Notes: generated by a model not told the origin, from the letters alone. A DNA stretch of 23,585 nt from Purshia tridentata (GCA_003254885.1 QANT01005427.1:1-23585); one strand, 5' to 3'. Positions 9,481-20,895 are shown, numbered from the stretch's first letter. Made by a program: numbers and translations.

Positions 9481-10037
9481 GAGTAAACACCATAAATTAT
9501 ATATTTAGTCAATGTGTTTTTACCGGAAATTATATTTGGTTCCCATAGTTTAAAATTTGCCAATTTGGTCAATGTGTATGTCGTTGCAATCTTAGGACAA
9601 TTTAACTCTCGACATTAAATTTTTTTCTCTATTGAAACTAATGACTTTAACTCACAAGTTTACTCAGGAGTAACATAAAATATTGTATGTAGCATTGAAT
9701 TTGAATATCAAACAAGAATTCAGAGAAATCCTAAAATTAAACTTCAAATCTTAAAATTTTTGTGAGCCTCAATTTTCTAGCAAATAAACATGAAAATTAA
9801 AATTGGTTTTAGAAAGTCCATAAGATTGTTTTTGAATCCCTAAAAAAAATTGTTATCGAAAACAAACGGATAATTGTATTCTTTCAAGTTGAGTTTGATG
9901 AATTAACTGAAGAAATTTCAAATTGCCCTAAGACTGTTAACGACATAAAACACAAGAACCAAATTGCCAAAATTTAAACCACGAGAACCAAATGTGATTT
10001 CAAGTCAAAACACAATGATAAAAAATGCAGTTTACTC
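9481..10037. mobile_element. MITE with inverted repeats of about 130 bp
   Basis: The left arm (9481 to about 9612) begins GAGTAAAC, and the right arm (about 9905 to 10037) ends GTTTACTC. Inside, TATTTGGTTCCCATAGTTTAA in the left arm corresponds to ATTTGGTTCTCGTGGTTTAA in the reverse complement of the right arm, followed by the matching GCCAATTTGGT block and TATGTCGTT. There is no coding sequence. The flanks ATTTTAAGTA and ATTAAATATA match at only six of ten positions, so the superfamily (possibly Mutator-like) is open. Confidence 0.75.
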
Positions 10038-10510
10038 ATTAAATATATAACTTAATTGGATTCAAATCCTCTGCTAGCTTGTATTTGTTTGACTTTTTAT
10101 CTTAGCTATTAATTTATTATTCAAGGGTTGGGGCAAAATATGTAATGAATTTGTAACACTTTTCCGGTACAATGGAGGGCTAAAAGCCCAACAGAACCTA
10201 GCCTGCCACAGCTCTAACACTTTTTATGAGTATAATGAAATCCATGAATTTATAACCATAAAACAAGTAATTAAAAACAAGGAAAGAAGAGAATCTAAAT
10301 CAAACTTAATTTGGCAGTTTCTAGTCACACTATAGTCATCCTGCACTCCATTCAATATTTAAATAGAAAACTAGTACTATTGAAAAGCTCCTAATTTAGA
10401 TTAGGGGCTTTTCAGTTGAAAGCCCATATTTAAAATACACATATATAAAAGCAGTGCATGATGATGACAAATTGGGAGTGAAAATAACATCCTTAATTTT
10501 GCTTTTGACT
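10038..10510. other. Intergenic, with one hairpin
   Basis: AT-rich DNA that contains GGAGGGCTAAAAGCCCAA near 10174, like the motif near 5737, and the hairpin at 10381-10414. No coding sequence is recognised. Confidence 0.45.
10381..10414. repeat. Compact hairpin, 15-bp stem and 4-nt loop
   Basis: TGAAAAGCTCCTAAT (10381-10395), loop TTAG, then ATTAGGGGCTTTTCA (10400-10414). There is one mismatch in DNA, which is a G-U pair in RNA on the plus strand. It lies about 850 bp upstream of FANCL. Confidence 0.85.
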
Positions 10511-10956
10511 TTTTTGCACATTTATCGCCCAGGCTATGGCCTATGTGCTCAAGTACCACCCCTACAATTTTTTTGCACAATTGTCACCCATACTTTGCAA
10601 AAGGTGCTATTCTAGCACCACATCCCGTCCATTTTTTTTTTGCTAAGGATATTTTCGTTGATTTATATACAAGAAATATAAGAAACTAAAGTATACTTTA
10701 ACTATGTATTTTATAAATTAAAGAATTTTAAAATGAAAATATCTAAATCAAACCATAATTCTACTCTTACCACCTGCTTATTATTCCTTCAATTAATAAA
10801 ATAATAATTACCCAAACAATATTTTTCGTTTCTCTTCCCTTTCTTCCCTCTTCCTCTCCCCTCTCCACTGTCGATTTCTCATCCCTCCCCATCTCCACCG
10901 GCGCCATAGTTTACTTTTATTATTTGGACTTAGTTTGGGTGGTAAATGTGAAAAAA
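10511..10956. mobile_element. Probable inverted-repeat element upstream of FANCL
   Basis: The left end TTTTTGCACATTTATCGCCC (10511 on) resembles the reverse complement of the right end, TTTTTTCACATTTACCACCC (to 10956), over about 30 bp. The interior has T-rich and C/T-rich tracts and no gene. The similarity is moderate and no target duplication was established. Confidence 0.4.
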
Positions 10957-10986
10957 CACCTTGTACTTTTATATTATAATATTATT

Positions 10987-11064
10987 TGGGCTTGTTCACA
11001 AAATAAATTGTTGGGCCACTGCAAAACAAAGTAGGCCTAACCCAATAGCCCAGTCATAAGCCCA
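10987..11064. promoter_or_regulatory. Cluster of four site II (TGGGCY) elements in the FANCL promoter
   Basis: TGGGCT at 10987-10992, TGGGCC at 11012-11017, and the reverse form AGCCCA at 11047-11052 and 11059-11064, all 160-240 bp before the first FANCL ATG. Site II elements, bound by TCP factors, are typical of plant genes for DNA replication, ribosomes and cell division, which suits a DNA-repair gene. There is no clear TATA box, as is common for such genes. Confidence 0.6.
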
Positions 11065-11227
11065 AAATTGGTCATTGATCATTGGTATGAGCTGAAATGG
11101 TATAGGATGGAGAAGGGCCTGAGCCTTAAACAGCGGCCCGGTTAGCTCATGATCCAGTCCTTACGAGGCTAACATTTACTGATTCAGGACGCCTGTACTC
11201 TTTTCTTGGGCACTCTCTCCGAACCAA

Positions 11228-14200
11228 ATGGTACTTCTTCTTCTTCTTCTTCTGCTCTTTTTCGCTGCCTTTTCTTTCAGATTTTGATTGATGATTGTTG
11301 TATGTGCAAGCGTTAGAAGAAAGAAAAGAAAAAAAAGCAAAAGAAAAGTGTTTGCTAAAATGCCCAAATGTTTTCGTGTTATACAGCTCACGAACTTAGG
11401 TTGTGGATATTAATACTAAGAAATCCAAAAGTAAGCTAAATGCATTCTCCCATTGAACCCATTTTAAAGGTAGATAAAAAATGAAGCTAAAAATAAGCTA
11501 ATTTTCGATATATGTACGATATAGTGTTATACTGTACATGCATTGCATATATATTTCTTTACGTATATGTTTATATGTGGATGAATGTATCCCTTATTGT
11601 TGTTGAGCGCAGGATTGTAGTGAGCAGAGTAGATGCAGAGAGCTGGCGGAAGGGTCCACGTTTTACCGTGCAGTGTACTCAGAGGTGACTTGGACAGTCG
11701 TGTCATGTGAATCCATTATGTTCTTTCATTCGCACGGCAATTTTTTGAAACCCATTTGCTTCATTGATAGACTGATAGTCATTAGCATAATGGGTTCTGT
11801 TACTGCTTGTAATAGTTGTCTGTTAAGGACCCTTGACCTGATTTGATGATCATGTGAATGTAGATAGAGGAGGTTGGATGGAAGCATCTAGTGCGGATGG
11901 GTGGAGATCTGACATCTCTCAGCTTTCGGGTCTTGTAAGATACTATTGTTCACATTCATCATCCACTCGCCATTGTTTTCTTATTCATTTTGCATTTGCC
12001 GAAAAGGAATAATGCTTTGGTGCTTAATTTAATATTTAGCTCGACTGTGTTGAGAATTTATCTATAAGGCTCAAGAACAATTGGTGTTGAGTACACCATA
12101 TTAGTTGTAGTGAATACATTTAAGAAGGTAGTGGAAGTGTTTAGTTCTGAGAAATGAAGGACCTGTTTTGGAGTGCTTTTGGCACCAAGTGTTTTCAGAT
12201 AAACAAAATTTTATTTTTATTTTTAATTCTTATAGTGGTTGACTGAATTAGACAAAAGTTTTTTTTTTTTTGGAGAAACGGTTTTTTTAGTGCTTTCATG
12301 AGAAGTAACTAATTGGTGGTTTCTCAACAAGTATTTCCAAATGAATATGCAAAAACTACTTGGGTTTTATAATAAAACATGTGATGTGTTTCTAGCAATG
12401 CAATACCAACGGAAGCATTCCCAAACTGGCTCGAAAAAGTATTGCCAAAAATGTGTTTTGTGCCCCAATAAATTGCTAATGCTGTAAAATAGTTATGCAA
12501 TTAAAAGTTGCAAGGATGTGTATATATGCCATTGAGGTATGGACTAGAAATCTGGTTGATATGGAGTAGAGTAAACATTCTTTGTCTGAAGGCAAGTGTT
12601 GGATACTATTGCCAGGGTTGCTGAGTTTAGAGCTGTGTTTATCTTCATCCACAAGCTGTGCTTGCTTGATTGTGTCTAAAATTTTGTCGTTTCATAATCC
12701 TAAATTGTCATCCATAGATTAAATTTTCACTATCAATGAATTCAAAAATGTTTATCCTGGATGATTTGAAGTATTAAATCTTGAAGTTTATGATAGTTTA
12801 ACTTACTAAGAATCAGACTTGAACTTCCACTACTTTCCAAAGAATATCTCTTAATACAATAGTGTTATGATAGTTTATATTGACACTTCCTCTGAAGTTT
12901 GCTTTAGCATCATGTTGTTGTAGCGAAAAATCTTCATGAACTTTGAGGCAGTTGCTTTAAGTTGTTGGTAGAGGTTTCTTTTGATTATGTGATGAGTATT
13001 TGACATGAAGTTTTCACATTCTTTATTCTTTTTTTCTTAACATGTTTAAACTGTCTTATTTATGTAGTGAACTCATCTTTTGTAAACTTGATTAGCAGAG
13101 ATAGTAAGGGCAGAGTGCATGTTATGGAAATTCAGTTGGATAAAACCCATCCCAAATGTCCTCCTTCAATTTCAGTAGTATGTCTTCTTTAATCTTTTAG
13201 ATGGTTAAATTTTTCCATCTGAGGCATGCATAACATTCAAGTTTCTTTCTCAGGATGTACCATATATGTTTAATTTAAAATGGTCAATACACTCAAGATT
13301 GATAGATGTGGTGCAGCAGTTTAAAAAGGTGTTTATTATTTTCTTATAAATTGAAAGAGATGTTGCATCAGTTGATTATAGTTGCTGCCTAAGGTATTGT
13401 CTATCTTAGAAGTTGTGTTGTTTTCCTGGGTTCTTGTGTTTACTAAACCTGTCAACAACTTTTTGCACTCAGCATCTGGAGAAGCTTCAGGCATTTTGGT
13501 CTACTTTGGATGATATTGACAAATCCCTTTCGGTTGTTGATCCTAAACAGGCATCTCCTGCTGCATCCCATCGCCAGATAATGATAGGTCAGTCATCTTG
13601 AAAATAAGTATTGATAATTCTTCTCCCCTCTTTCTGTTGGTGCCAAGTCTTTTGAGGTTTTTGTTTTTCAGGAAATGATTGCTCCATCATGTTGTCTATT
13701 AATGCCGTTGATCCTAGATCTTTGCCAGAGTGAGATTTCATCTTGAATCAGTTACTAGAGCTGCTACCTTCTAGACTTTGCTTTTCATTCAGTTGTGGAT
13801 ATCAAGTTGTGTTAGGTGTCGTTTTATTGGTTCAGGTCCAACTGTAAGCTCGTTGAGAAACATATGGCGAAGAAATAGCAAAAGATGGTACAGCAATGCA
13901 TCCCTTCTTTGGATCTGTATTCTAATTTGGTACTTTTACTGTAATTGTAGTCTAAATATGATTTTCTGATGTCGTTATTGTAGAATCATCCTTTTTTCAC
14001 GAATATATTCTTGTTTGCTCATTTAATTTTTTTAACACCCCCTCTGCTTCGTTTAGAAATGAGCACTTTACATGGGCCTCAGTTTAAAGGTTGGAATCAA
14101 ATAAATTTGCTTATACTGTTATCGTTTGAAGTTATGAGGAGAAAACTACTGAACCTTTACTCAAATATCAATTATTGCAATGTTTTTTAAATTAGTGCTC

Positions 14201-15219
14201 AACTTTATCTTTTTGAGAAAAAATACATTGTTGGTGATACATTTTTATCTATCATTTGTGTACCCTAAGTCTCTAATTGCATAGGACAAAGGACAAACCA
14301 TTTCTGGAAAATCTTGAATGTCTTCTGGGGACTCAACTGCCAAGGCCCCCAGATGTGCAGAAGAATCACCAGCAAGTTGAATGTGGAATTTGTTATGCTC
14401 AGAGTCTTCCAATTGGTAATTCTATATATACATTCTTTAAATGTTTACCAAGTTTTTCAGTCATTGACTTAGCAATGTTAATGTAGATGATGAGCTTAGA
14501 GATAAAAGCGGGACTGGGACTGACTATACATGCGATAATACGAGTTGTAAGAGGGCTTTCCATAGCATATGTCTTGTGGACTGGTTGCGCTCCATCACCA
14601 CAAGAAGGCAGTATGCTACGTTTCTTGTATCACTGTCATCTTTTACTGGATTATGCATGAATATAATGTTAGTTGTCGTTTTTTATATTTTGTAACAGGA
14701 ATTGTAAGTTGAGAGTAATATTGCATTGCTCTTCTTTGCCTTATGTAGCACATTTATTGCATATGAAAATGGCTTGAACTTGCCATTCAAGTAAAATGAC
14801 ATAGTGGTATGATAAAAGATAAAATAAGAACATATGTAGAGATAAGTATAATTCTTTCATTAACACATTTCATTAGGAGACGCACCTTATCAGTGGTGCC
14901 CTTGTCACTCCTCAAGCTGCTTTCGTACAATATCTTAAAGCCACCATAGCAATTATTATCAGTTTTTGGCCAAACACCATAGAAATTATTTTAACCATCA
15001 GAACATTTTGACATTCAGAATTATTTGGTCTGCATCTCAGTCATGTGAATTCAGAACCTACAGTAAAAAATCAGGCTTCCTCTTATGCTATCTGATTTAT
15101 GATTTATGATTTATGATTTCTGTGTGCACTTGCATTACAGGTCATTTGATGTTTTATTCGGAAGTTGTCCATACTGTTCAGAACCAGTTGCGGTGAAAAT
15201 TAACAGTGGGAAGAAGTAA
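11228..15219 (+). CDS. FANCL: FANCL, Fanconi anaemia E3 ubiquitin ligase (about 11 exons)
   Basis: FANCL is the RING E3 that, with the E2 UBE2T, monoubiquitinates FANCD2/FANCI in DNA crosslink repair in the nucleus. Exons: 11228-11230 (ATG only), 11613-11684, 11864-11934, 13099-13177, 13254-13328, 13473-13587, 13672-13729, 13816-13887, 14285-14415, 14487-14610, 15141-15219, all GT-AG, in phase, 292 residues. The central UBC-RWD domain runs from FYRAVYSEIEEVGW (about residue 18) to about residue 200, with FWSTLDDIDKS at 108-118. The RING near the C-terminus has ligands C215, C218, C241, C246, H251, C254, C276 and C279, with W258. The animal N-terminal ELF domain is absent. The start is the weak point: exon 2 has no in-frame ATG. 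The ATG at 11228 abuts a GT, while an ATG at 11291 followed by donor GTATGT at 11300 would also join in frame and add two residues. Everything from exon 2 on is secure. Confidence 0.93.
12162..12429. mobile_element. Old MITE in FANCL intron 3
   Basis: The ends CCTGTTTTGGAGTGCTT (12162 on) and, reverse-complemented, CCAGTTTGGGAATGCTT (to 12429) form a degenerate terminal repeat of the CCTGTTTGG type, like the element at 16716-17007. The 1164-bp host intron is the longest in the gene. No target duplication is clear. Confidence 0.45.
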
Positions 15220-16666
15220 TCTAGGTCTTCTATACCTTTTAATCAAGATCTCTTGATGTTCTCCCCTCCTGGCACATTCAAGTCCAGAGACAGTTAATAC
15301 TGTACTTTAGATTAATGTTTTTTATGGTAATTTTTGTAGCAGTGTGGAGATGTGAGGACCAAAACCTGGAATGTTGTATTTAACTTTCCTTTTGCCAATC
15401 CTAAAACACAAGCCTTTTTCTTTTTCCCCCTCTGTTTTTTATTTTCTCCAGCAAAAGAAACCTAGTTTGATAGCCTGCACATTCTAATCCCATCGAACCT
15501 TAGAACTGAAATCAAGTCTAGTGCTCTGTCCCATCAAAGCCTAGTACAATAGTACTCAATCATTTGTAGTAGTCTGTTGCTTCATAGCCGAGTCTTTGAC
15601 CTATCAAATGTTGAGAAGTGTTCGCAAACCTTATCCACAGGCCCTATTGATTTGATAGTTGATGCTTACGTGTTTCACAAGTGAGGTACCTCCAAAGAGG
15701 TGATTTGAGCAACCCTTGTGATGAATTGATTCCTCCTATAGGCCCTTTTGTTGCCATTGCCTACATATCGTCGGCTGAATATGGCTTGTGTCTTAGCACC
15801 TTTATGTTGTTGCCGACATGCAGACCCTTCGATTGGACCATTGTGGAAAGGAAGCCAACCACGTTTTCCTAAGGTACATTGGCAGTGAGTATTCCTGTGG
15901 ACCTAATGCTAATAAGTCAGAGAAGATGTCCTGGATTTTGAATTATGCTACTTGCTAGAATGGTCCCTCCTTTAAAAAGCTTCAAGCCAATTTTGAAATT
16001 GGGGGTCCCTTATTTTAATGCCTCTTATCGTCCCTGTTGGAATTGGAGGTCCCTAGGTATTAGGGCTGCCCATATCATTAAGAGACGTTCCCATTTCGTC
16101 GAAGTATGTCCTCGAAATAAAAAAAGAAAAAAAAGGAATACAAATTGCACCGGTCTTTTGCGATAGTGGGCTGGGCTTTGTATAGAGCCCATTGTTGTAT
16201 GTGAATGGTTTTAGCGTAATAGTGAGTACTCGCTCTCAGCCTATAGAAGCCAACATACTCTACATGAATCCTTAGGAGTCAATAATTATGTTCATAATAT
16301 AATGGGGTTTACAATACCAAATCGAAACTGGCTATATAAATTTTAATCCGTCCACATTTTTACTCACACACATAAAATAAAATGTTATTAATTCATTAAT
16401 CACTATTTCGTGCACAAACCTTTAAACACACTTAAAACTTTTGATAAACTATAGTGACCCTATGTAATGATATGTTCCAGAGTCACACGTGTGCATGCCA
16501 TAACCGACTGTGACCATGCTTAAACTGGGACCATGCCATTTTTTGTGGTAGTTATGGCTTATATATGCTAACTAATGGTGAGGAGCCCACCTGAGGAATT
16601 TCATAGATGAACAAGGGCAAATATCAAACAGAGGCCAGCAGAGGACTATATAGATATAAAGCTGCT
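15220..16666. other. FANCL 3' flank and intergenic DNA
   Basis: The first few hundred bases probably hold the FANCL 3' untranslated region. The stretch at about 15640-16160 is less AT-rich and has several 60-70-residue open frames on the plus strand, but none shows a family motif and the frames do not join. It could be a decayed gene or retroelement piece. No function is assigned. Confidence 0.4.
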
Positions 16667-17520
16667 ATATGCACACTTCATTTTCTTTCATTACACACTT
16701 CTCTCTATTTATTTAGAGCCTGTTTGGCAATACTTCTTAGAAGTGCTTTTACTTAGTAGTGCTTTTGCTAGAAGCGCTTCTGCAAAGAAGCATATACAAA
16801 TTTTTATAAAAATTTTAAGTAATTCATGCAAAAGCACTTGAAGTGCTTCTTGATGAAAGCACATGTTGGGTGCTTCTCAAAAAACCCCTTAAAAACGCTT
16901 TTATAATCCAAAAGCACTTATATATATTTTTGCCAAATGCTACCAAAAGCGCTTTTACTAATATGAAAGCGCTTTTGACAATTCTAAAAGCACTGCCAAA
17001 CGGGCCCTTAGTGAATGATAATAAATGATAATCTCACCCAACCCTGCCACCCCTAGTCCCGACCCACCTGTGACTTTGATCCCATTGCGTACCACCATTG
17101 TACCTGGCAGTCCAACCCACCGGCCTCTCTTTATCTATTTTCCTTTCTCTCCTCTCTCCCTTTCTCTGTCTGGCTTTTCTCTGGTCGGTTGCAAGGGTTA
17201 GGGACCTTGTCGATCTCTAGATAGATGGATGTCGACCATCGATTTGGAGGCCGTTGGTAAGGTCATGGCCGGAGAAAGATTGGTAGATGAGAAAAGCCGG
17301 ACATGGAAAATGTGAGGCCTTGCATAATGACTTATAAGGGTTTGAATTTCTTCTTCTATTTCCAATTAATTTTGAGATGAATGTCTATATTTCTTTAGGT
17401 TATAGATTTTTTTTTTTTGGTGTGTAATAAGGGTATTTTAAAATTTAAGAGTGTGTATTGAGAAATTAAATAACTTTTTAAAAAAAAAGTGTGAAGTGAG
17501 AGAAAGATGAGTGTGCATAT
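16667..17520. mobile_element. Inverted-repeat element of about 854 bp with a nested MITE
   Basis: The left end ATATGCACACT (16667 on), followed by a C/T-rich arm ending in CACACTT, matches the reverse complement of the right end (to 17520) at about 27 of 37 positions. The PIF-type MITE at 16716-17007 lies just inside the left arm and is therefore younger. Between the MITE and the right arm is a GC-richer stretch (about 17040-17320) with no recognised gene. The target duplication is ambiguous because ATAT occurs at both ends. Confidence 0.55.
16716..17007. mobile_element. PIF/Harbinger (Tourist-type) MITE, 292 bp
   Basis: The ends GAGCCTGTTTGGCA and TGCCAAACGGGCCC are imperfect inverted repeats, flanked by TTA at 16713-16715 and 17008-17010. 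A 3-bp TTA duplication and a G-rich terminus with GTTTGGC are typical of Tourist elements. The interior repeats small palindromes such as AAAAGCGCTTTT and GAAGCGCTTC. There is no coding sequence. Confidence 0.85.
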
Positions 17521-18029
17521 ATGTAAGAAGCACTCTGTAGATTACATAGATGCATGGTTCAATTCAGTTTGACCAGTTGAAAAAAGCACTGAATCAAATA
17601 ATTATCACCCTTTCAGTTTGTGTTTTTCAACTCTTTAAGAAGGGACCAATTTCTTCCTTTAGTAGTTGGAAACAAAGAGAGATTTTTGCTTCCCATTTAA
17701 AACGGACCGTATACTATAGAGTTTGATTATAAACATTAAAAAATATCCTTTTCACAATAACTCAGGAGCTTTATTGGTACGTAATTCGAGCTAGATACAG
17801 ATTACCGACACATACTGCCACAACTAGAAATTGACGTTTGCTCACTTCTAAAAGATTCAGACTTATACAGCCCTCATCCACATATACACACCCATAATAA
17901 CATTTCCATTAATTCCCTATGTACCCTCTACTATGCATGGTTCTTATTGCACAGTAGTGTACATGGTATCTTTATATGGATTTTGTACGTACCAAAACCA
18001 ACAAGTACTGGTTGCTAATTGGTTGCAAT
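17521..18029. other. Intergenic, including the XTH 3' flank
   Basis: The 3' untranslated region of the minus-strand XTH gene extends leftward from 18029, perhaps for about 200 bp. The rest is AT-rich without recognised features. Confidence 0.45.
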
Positions 18030-19349
18030 TTAGATGCCGGCAGTGCACTCCGGCGGGGTTACCCGGTTCCGGGATTTGTCGGTACAGTAATCGTAGATCA
18101 TGTGGTTGATACGTACCCACCTGTATCTCCTATATTCAAGGGCATTAAGGGCTTGGTAGGCGGTTCCTTCCCACCAGTTGGAGTTGCTTGCGGCACAGTT
18201 GGTTTGCCCTGGCACAGGGCACCCCTCAATATCAAATTCCTTGTAATAAGAATAGAAAGGGGCTTTGCTCCAGTCTATCTTCTCAATCCCACCTCTGGTT
18301 GCCCAATCATCAGCTTCCCACAATGTTGAGTACACTCCCATTGGTTGGAGCTTTGGGTATGGGATTCCTTTGGCTTCATTGTTCTTGTACACCCTTATGG
18401 GCACTTGATCCACATAGAATCTACACACCACCAACAATTAATGGCATTAATTAATAACACTACAAATTTTAAACATTAATTACCGCAAATTAAAAAAAAG
18501 AAAGCTTGTTTTTATTAGTTATTTTTGTAGTTCAGTTTGACATGATAACATGTTAGATATATAATAATTAATTAAGAGTATTCGTGGTGTTTAATTAAGT
18601 TGTTAGCTTACACAATATGGTGATGGTTCCAGAGTATTGTGTAGGTGTGGAAGTCTGCAGCAGGGTCAAACCAGAGGTTGACCCTTTGCTCCTTATCACC
18701 TTTGCCATGAGCATAAATATTGGTTTGGACAGTATAAGGCTGCCCCGTTCTGTTCCCCAAGAATTCAAAGTCTAGCTCATCACGCACTGAATCTGTGTCT
18801 GAGTTCATCTACCAAAAAAAAAAATTCATTTAAAAACCAAGAAACCCAATGAAAATTTATACTTAATTTGGATTCTATTACTAAGTGCGTCTGTGGATTT
18901 ACATAGAAAGCAGTGACAGTTCCAGCAGAGTCTCCAGGGATGAGCTTGATCTTCATGCTCACACGCCCAAACAAGTACTTGTGTTTGGAGGCAAACCCAC
19001 ATCCTGAAACGTGTATCAGATCGATTTAGTAGTAGAAGTCAAACAATAAACTATATATATATTTTGCCAATCTTTGTCGAAACAAAATCCAATTGATGAG
19101 CTTCTTTTCAAGCAATATTTTACTAAATATATATAATAAGTTGACCCCACGATGATGAATATTAATTTAATTACCAGAATTTTGGTCAAGAATAAGTTGG
19201 ATGGCCCTGCCTCCATCGATTTGCCTGATATGGGAATCAGACCATGTGACTTGGAAGTCTTGGAGAAAAGTGGCTGGTCGTCCAAAGGCTGAGAGAGAAA
19301 ACAATGCAAGAAAACAAAAGCAAAGAAGAGAAGCAATAATACTCCTCAT
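18030..19349 (-). CDS. XTH6: Xyloglucan endotransglucosylase/hydrolase, XTH6/XTH7-like (4 exons)
   Basis: A secreted GH16 enzyme that cuts and rejoins xyloglucan chains in the cell wall during growth. Minus-strand exons are 19349-19175, 19003-18903, 18808-18612 and 18420-18030, all GT-AG, with introns of 171, 94 and 191 bp. The product has 287 residues, normal for the family. A hydrophobic signal peptide spans about residues 1-23, before RPATF. The catalytic DELDFEFLG is at 102-110, with nucleophile E103, D105 and acid/base E107, followed by the N-glycosylation site N111-R-T. The XET C-terminal domain carries the conserved cysteines C225, C233, C270 and C283. The sequence around the active site, the [16 protein letters not shown] stretch and the [11 protein letters not shown] block resemble Arabidopsis XTH6 and XTH7. 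The four-residue tail after the last cysteine, TAGI, differs from the ones I remember. Nothing is broken. The symbol is a closest-type label; XTH7 is equally possible. Confidence 0.95.
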
Positions 19350-19457
19350 GATGTAGTCTCAATAAGAATGAGAGAGCTAGTAGTGAGGAACTATATTTGT
19401 GATTATAGAGTTAATATATATTATGAATGTGATATAGCGGAGAGGACTTGTGGGCTA

Positions 19458-19468
19458 CTATTTATATA
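19458..19468 (-). promoter_or_regulatory. TATA box of the XTH gene
   Basis: On the minus strand the site reads TATATAAATAG, about 110 bp before the ATG at 19349. This would put the transcription start near 19430 and give a leader of roughly 80 bases. Confidence 0.7.
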
Positions 19469-20759
19469 CGTATAATTGGGAGACTGAGGAAAGATTATTG
19501 ATTACGACTGTTGGTGATTCCTAATGGAAAGTTCCATCATATCATAGCTTTCCATCCAGCTAATAGCTAGCTAGCTTTTGTTAGGCCCTACCCAACACTT
19601 TGTATTCTAGCTTCTTCGTTAATCGCCCGCCTTCATTAATTGAGATCATTTTGTTAATTTCTCTTAATCTTAATTTACAATATGCACACCATCACACTTG
19701 GACTATTATTCTAATTAAGTTTTGCAGGGACCCCATATACGTTATGTAATGTCTTATATGCCACCAAATTTTAGTGGTGGATTCAAAAATTTATCTTTTT
19801 AGAAACATGATATCGATAATTCTTAAACATTGTAAAAAATATGAGGAATCCAATGTGCATATTTGTAGCTTGAAAACTACATCTATAAATCATTTTTGTC
19901 AAACAGTTTTTATTCTCACTCCTTCAAATTTAATTGGGGAACAAACGGCTGAGTTGGTTCAATATGGTCCCTAAGCACTATGTGTGGATACACGCTATGC
20001 ATAGTTATTAAAAGTGAAAAATGCAACCTAAACTGAGTATGACACAAGAATATATTATTTTACATGCTACTATTTTCTTTTCTTTTCTTATTTCTTTATT
20101 ACTACCATGCATCTATAAATCTATAGCATACCCCGCAGCTTACAAAGTTACAAGTACTATTAGTTTATGTGTGGATGTGAAAACTGCCCAACTCATGACA
20201 TTGGAAGAGAATAGTAAGGTTGGTGATTGTGATTTTACATGGAGAATTTAATGAAAAACCTAACTCTATGGCCTAGCTAGGCCCTTAAGCCCATCAGTGT
20301 TGGGTAGACTGGATTAGAATTTTCTTGGTCAACTTGCCCTGAAGTTAAAGCCATCCAAACACAAATTAATTCGTCCTATATATGTATATTTAGTGTATAC
20401 AGCCAACAGAAGTTGATTGACATGGAACTGCTGACTGGCCATTAGTTTAATATATATGGACCCCAAAAACTGTTTCTTTCACTTTACAGGCTGGGATTTG
20501 TTATTACAACTTACAAGTAAAATTTTACACAACTAGATTATATATATTATTGGAGCTTTGCGCTGTCATCCAAAGTTCCAAACTATCAACCTCAAGCACA
20601 ATCATGCAAATTCTGAATGCGATAATTAAAGATACATTTATGATCATGAAATGTTGATATAGCTCAGTTTTCTTTTATTAAAATATAATTTTTTACTGTT
20701 ATAATGGATTATATGACATAAGGTGTTCTTATAATAAAAGGGAAAACAGATTCAGTGTG
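19469..20759. other. XTH upstream region, no gene seen
   Basis: AT-rich DNA containing the XTH promoter at its left end. A 14-bp perfect palindrome GGCCTAGCTAGGCC lies at 20270-20283. A 76-residue open frame at 20021-20251 has a hydrophobic stretch but no family match that I can see, and I do not call it a gene. Confidence 0.45.
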
Positions 20760-20895
20760 TAGTTTGATACTCATTTTGGTATTAAATATTTTATTAAAAT
20801 CATTGAAATAGGAGTAGAGAGAGATAAATAAAAACTATAAAAATTTTAATAATTCTGATGATGAGATACCTAATAATAAAATGGGTACTAAACTA
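20760..20895. mobile_element. Small MITE or remnant
   Basis: TAGTTTGATACTCATTTTGG (20760-20779) resembles the reverse complement of the right end, TAGTTTAGTACCCATTTT (20878-20895), and the match continues inward with gaps. There is no coding sequence. The exact borders and target duplication are unclear. Confidence 0.45.

Noticed and set aside
11228..11287. Short Leu-rich frame at the FANCL start read as a signal peptide
   Set aside because: It ends at a TGA after 19 residues and is not in frame with the FANCL exons; at most it is an upstream frame.
18188..18454. Plus-strand frames opposite XTH exon 4
   Set aside because: They are antisense shadows of the XTH coding exon.
20021..20251. 76-residue open frame with a hydrophobic stretch
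   Set aside because: No family motif, AT-rich composition and no promoter or splice context that would support a gene.
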